DNA of 37,403 bases, from NCBI GenBank assembly GCA_002843035.1, contig PHEV01000058.1:1-37403 (forward strand), read 5' to 3'. Positions within the stretch are counted from its first letter, which is position 1. Every line of letters starts with the position of its first letter. The notes below the pieces were generated by a model. It did not search any database and had not been told where the DNA came from. It saw only the letters and a list, made by a program, of their open reading frames with translations. Of the stretch, positions 34,371 through 37,403 are shown piece after piece. Made by a program: the position numbers and the translations under genes. The stretch comes from Actinobacteria bacterium HGW-Actinobacteria-5 (GTDB taxonomy: Bacteria > Actinomycetota > Actinomycetes > Propionibacteriales > Propionibacteriaceae).

Positions 34371-36773
34371 ATGACTGACACCCTGTTCGGAGACCTGTTC
34401 GCCACTCCTGCACCGGCCGCCCCTGAGGGCGCCGGTGGCCTTGCCGAGCCCGCGAAGCGGCACCGGATCACCGAGGAAGAACTGCTCGTCGACCTGAACG
34501 CGCCGCAGCGGGACGCGGTCGTGCACGAGGGCAGCCCGGTCCTGGTCGTGGCGGGTGCCGGCTCGGGCAAGACCAGGGTGCTCACCCGGCGGATCGCCCA
34601 CCTGGTCAGCCAGCGAAACGTGCACCCGGGCTCGATCCTCGCGATCACGTTCACGAACAAGGCCGCTGCCGAGATGCGGCACCGGGTCGTGGAGCTGGTC
34701 GGTAACCGGGCGAAGCTGATGTGGGTCTCGACGTTCCATTCGGCGTGTGTGCGGATCCTGCGCGGCGACGTGTCCCGGTTCGGGATCAGCCGCACCTTCT
34801 CGATCTACGACGACACCGACTCCAAGCGGTTGATGCAGCTCGTGCTGCGCGACCTCGACCTCGATCCCAAGCGGTTCCCCGTCCGGGCAGTGCTGAACTG
34901 GGTGTCGAACTGCAAGAACGAGCTGGTCGATCACGAGTCCGCGCGCAGCCGGGCCACCGAGGGGACGGCCGAGGAGACCTACGCCGATGCCTATGCGGAG
35001 TACCAGCGCCGGCTGAAGGCGGCCAACGCGCTCGACTTCGACGACCTGATCATGACCACCGTGCACCTGCTGCAGGCGTTCCCGGATCTGCGTGAGCAGT
35101 ACCGCAGGCGCTTCCGGCACGTGCTGGTGGACGAGTACCAGGACACCAACCACGCCCAGTACGCACTGGTCAGGGAGCTGTGTGGGGTGCACCCGGCCGG
35201 AGCGGCCGACGGGCCGGAGGCCGACCCGCCCGAGCTGATGGTGGTGGGCGACTCCGACCAGTCCATCTACGCCTTCCGCGGGGCCACGATCCGCAACATC
35301 CTCGACTTCGAGTCCGATTTCCCGGGTGCGCGGACGATCGTGCTCGAGCAGAACTACCGCTCCACCCAGAACATCCTGAGTGCTGCGAACGCGGTGATCA
35401 CCCGCAACGCCGGACGCCCCCAGAAGCGGCTCTGGTCGGACGCCGGTGACGGCGAGAAGCTGGTGGGCTACGTGGCCGACACCGAGCACGACGAGGCCCA
35501 GTTCGTGGCAGAGGAGATCGACCGGCTGGGCGACGCCGGCGCGGCGAAACCCGGTGAGGTGGCGGTGTTCTACCGCACGAATGCCCAGTCGAGGGCGTTC
35601 GAGGAAGTGTTCATCAGGGTCGGCCTGCCGTACCGGGTGGTCGGTGGCGTCCGGTTCTACGAGCGCCGTGAGGTGCGGGACGCGATCGCCTACCTGCGCG
35701 CCATCGCGAACCCCGACGACGACGTGTCGGTACGTCGCGTGCTGAACGTTCCCCGGCGCGGCATCGGCGACCGCGCGGAGGCGATGGTCGAGGCGTTCGC
35801 CGCGTCCGCGCAGATCTCCTTCGGCGCGGCGCTGGACCGGGCGAAGGAGGCGCCGGGCCTGGCCACCCGGTCGCTGAACCAGGTCGAGGCGTTCGCCGCG
35901 CTGCTGGCGGGCTACCGGCAGAAGGTGGCCGAAGGAGTGCCGGCGGACGAGATCCTGGCCGGGATCCTGAAGGACTCCGGCTACCTGGACGAGCTCAGTG
36001 CCTCGAGCGACCCGCAGGACGAGAGCCGGCTGGAGAACCTGGTCGAACTGGTCAGCGTGGCCGGGGAGTTCGTTGCCGCCGCCCATGCCGTCGACCTCCC
36101 CGCCGAGGAGGGTGAGCTCGCCGCCGCCGCGCCGGAGCCGGATGACTCGCTGCCCGCATTCCTGGAGCGGATCGCACTCGTCGCGGACTCCGACCAGATC
36201 CCAGACAACGACCCTGATGCCGCCGGCGTGGTCACCCTGATGACGCTGCACACCGCGAAGGGGCTGGAGTTCAACACGGTCTTCCTGACCGGCTTCGAGG
36301 ACGGGATCTTCCCGCACCAGCGGGCGATGAGTGACAAGGCGGAACTGGAGGAGGAGCGCCGGCTGGCCTACGTGGGCATCACCCGGGCCAGGCAGCGTCT
36401 CTACCTGACCCGCGCGACTGTTCGCTCGCAGTGGGGATCGCCCCAGTACAACCCCGCGAGCCGGTTCACCGAGGAGATCCCGGATCACCTGATCGACTGG
36501 CGCCGGCTCGGAACCGCTCGCAGCACGTACGCCTCCTCCGCGGCGTCCCGCACCCAGCAGTCCTGGCGCGCGACGGTCGGTTTCGGGGCGCGACCGGCGA
36601 TCAAGACGGTGCCCTCGGTGGACGTCGGTGACCGCGTGTTGCACACCACCTTCGGCATGGGCACGGTGATCGCCACCTCGGGGGCCGGAGACACGGCGAA
36701 GGCGGACGTCGACTTCGGCTCGGTCGGGCTGAAGCGGCTCTCGCTCAAGCACGCCCCGATGGAGAAGCTGTAG
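34371..36773 (+). CDS. pcrA: ATP-dependent DNA helicase PcrA/UvrD
   Basis: An 800-aa superfamily 1A helicase that works in DNA repair and replication. Motifs in order: LNAPQRDAV (Q motif), VAGAGSGKTRVL with Walker Lys67, AITFTNKAAAEM (Ia), DEYQDTN (II), VVGDSDQSIYAFRGA (III), QNYRST (IV), TLHTAKGLEFNTVF (V), and YVGITRARQ (VI). The C-terminal VGDRVLHTTFGMGTVI is the Tudor-like domain that contacts RNA polymerase in PcrA. TAGGCT (34355-34360) lies ten bases before the ATG, so the leader is very short. It ends directly against the convergent arfB gene with no gap. Confidence 0.95.
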   Translation: MTDTLFGDLFATPAPAAPEGAGGLAEPAKRHRITEEELLVDLNAPQRDAVVHEGSPVLVVAGAGSGKTRVLTRRIAHLVSQRNVHPGSILAITFTNKAAAEMRHRVVELVGNRAKLMWVSTFHSACVRILRGDVSRFGISRTFSIYDDTDSKRLMQLVLRDLDLDPKRFPVRAVLNWVSNCKNELVDHESARSRATEGTAEETYADAYAEYQRRLKAANALDFDDLIMTTVHLLQAFPDLREQYRRRFRHVLVDEYQDTNHAQYALVRELCGVHPAGAADGPEADPPELMVVGDSDQSIYAFRGATIRNILDFESDFPGARTIVLEQNYRSTQNILSAANAVITRNAGRPQKRLWSDAGDGEKLVGYVADTEHDEAQFVAEEIDRLGDAGAAKPGEVAVFYRTNAQSRAFEEVFIRVGLPYRVVGGVRFYERREVRDAIAYLRAIANPDDDVSVRRVLNVPRRGIGDRAEAMVEAFAASAQISFGAALDRAKEAPGLATRSLNQVEAFAALLAGYRQKVAEGVPADEILAGILKDSGYLDELSASSDPQDESRLENLVELVSVAGEFVAAAHAVDLPAEEGELAAAAPEPDDSLPAFLERIALVADSDQIPDNDPDAAGVVTLMTLHTAKGLEFNTVFLTGFEDGIFPHQRAMSDKAELEEERRLAYVGITRARQRLYLTRATVRSQWGSPQYNPASRFTEEIPDHLIDWRRLGTARSTYASSAASRTQQSWRATVGFGARPAIKTVPSVDVGDRVLHTTFGMGTVIATSGAGDTAKADVDFGSVGLKRLSLKHAPMEKL

Positions 36774-37217
36774 CTAGAGTTCCGGCGGACGGGCGCGTCC
36801 GCGCTTGGTCTCGGCGCGCCGCCGCTTGTTGGCCAGGCGGCGGTCGATGGAGGCCCGGCTCGGACGGGTGGCGCGCCGCGGCGGCGGGGGTGGGGCGACT
36901 CCGTCCCGGATCAGCGTGGCCAGGCGCTCGCGGGCTGCTGCCCGGTTCTGGCGCTGGGAGCGGGACTCCTCGGCCACAACCGTGAGCACGGTGCCGGCCA
37001 GCCGCGTCCGCAGCCGGCGCAGCAGGCGCTCGCGCTGCGAGTCGTCCAGCGTCCGGGACGCGGCTACGTCGAACGACAACTGGACCCTCGAGTCGGCAGT
37101 GTTCACGCCCTGGCCGCCCGGACCGGAGGCGTGCGAATAGCGCTCGACCAGTTCTGCGGCGGGGATGACCAGGCCGGCCGGTATGCCTGGCCCGGGCCCG
37201 ATCGCCAAACCGCTCAC
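36774..37217 (-). CDS. arfB: alternative ribosome-rescue peptidyl-tRNA hydrolase ArfB
   Basis: A 147-aa homologue of ArfB/YaeJ, which frees stalled ribosomes by hydrolysing peptidyl-tRNA. The GGQ catalytic loop is in SHASGPGGQGVN, followed by SRVQLSFDV, and the C-terminal tail is rich in Arg and Lys (RRLANKRRRAETKRGRAR), which enters the empty mRNA channel. It lacks the codon-recognition domains of release factors. GTG 37217 is preferred over upstream ATG codons at 37244 and 37274, because TACGGT lies exactly six bases before it and the chain then fits the family length. Confidence 0.9.
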   Translation of the reverse strand: MSGLAIGPGPGIPAGLVIPAAELVERYSHASGPGGQGVNTADSRVQLSFDVAASRTLDDSQRERLLRRLRTRLAGTVLTVVAEESRSQRQNRAAARERLATLIRDGVAPPPPPRRATRPSRASIDRRLANKRRRAETKRGRARPPEL

Positions 37218-37223
37218 CGGGTA

Positions 37224-37229
37224 ACCGTA
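37224..37229 (-). promoter_or_regulatory. leaderless -10 TACGGT for arfB
   Basis: On the minus strand TACGGT, then TACCCG, then GTG 37217. It shortens the gene by 19 codons relative to the longest reading. Confidence 0.68.
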
Positions 37230-37302
37230 GCGACCTGCGGACATCCGCTGGGGCGAAGCCACGCGCGGAATCACCGGCGACCGACACGGCCACCAGGTGG
37301 GG

Positions 37303-37403
37303 TTAGTTGTGGGTGGGTGTGCCCTTGGCTTCCGGGTTGGAACCGATGTACTCCATCGGGTCGGACTGCACGCCGTTCTTCTTGATCGAGAAGTGCAGGT
37401 GAC
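37303..37403 (-). CDS. M23 (LytM) family peptidase, C-terminal end only
   Basis: The last 33 codons of a gene entering from the right edge, ending at TAA 37303. It reads HLHFSIKKNGVQSDPMEYIG and then SNPEAKGTPTHN. HLHF is the third zinc-binding motif (HxH) of LytM-type metallopeptidases, and the following KNGVQSDPMEYI is the usual end of that domain. These exported enzymes cut peptidoglycan cross-bridges or regulate amidases. The rest of the protein is outside the window. Confidence 0.85.
   Translation of the reverse strand, partial: HLHFSIKKNGVQSDPMEYIGSNPEAKGTPTHN

Overview
The window is 37.4 kb of very GC-rich DNA with tightly packed genes, many ATGA/GTGA overlaps, GTG starts and almost no AT-rich intergenic sequence. 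Gene content points to a high-GC Gram-positive (Actinomycetota). The order tsaE-tsaB-rimI-tsaD-groES-groEL with guaB/guaB3 and guaA nearby matches the arrangement known from mycobacteria and relatives. The mannitol PTS, the GNAT-TsaE fusion and the PspC sensor-kinase set suggest Propionibacteriales, but the genus is inference. I saw no tRNA, rRNA, insertion sequence, prophage or CRISPR array.

Layout: (1) 1-2722, mannitol uptake and oxidation (mtlA, cut by the left edge, and mtlD). (2) 2772-6435, the tRNA t6A operon (GNAT-TsaE fusion, TsaB, RimI, TsaD) plus a NUDIX hydrolase, closed by a 50-bp palindrome. (3) 6603-9924, a four-gene cassette: a divergent Lgt-family membrane protein, two small membrane proteins and a large multi-cysteine radical SAM enzyme resembling the COG1964/MJ0619 (tetraether synthase) family. 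(4) 9994-12981, two small membrane proteins, a THUMP-like methyltransferase and a GH13 hydrolase. (5) 13015-15147, groES-groEL1 under two CIRCE operators. (6) 15325-20244, a secreted RTX-repeat protein, a DUF3054 protein, guaB3, guaB and an SDR epimerase. (7) 20359-23857, a GT-C mannosyltransferase, a MATE exporter, chorismate mutase and a small membrane protein. (8) 23929-26960, a metY-cysK-cysE operon preceded by a leaderless polycysteine leader peptide. (9) 27040-33501, guaA, then a PspC divergon: two PspC proteins on one strand, and LacI regulator, PspC sensor kinase and LuxR regulator on the other. (10) 33517-37403, a second copy of the palindrome family, two tandem GlsB/YeaQ proteins, the helicase PcrA, ArfB, and the last residues of an M23 peptidase cut by the right edge.

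Two threads tie the window together. First, many genes have a TANNNT hexamer exactly six bases before an ATG or GTG, the signature of leaderless transcription. I count thirteen strict cases, and the rule corrects several start codons. Second, the same rule exposes the cysteine leader peptide upstream of metY, so sulfur assimilation here is probably controlled by ribosome-mediated attenuation. The least described element is the Lgt-like/radical SAM membrane cassette, which I infer modifies a membrane lipid or a lipid-linked substrate.
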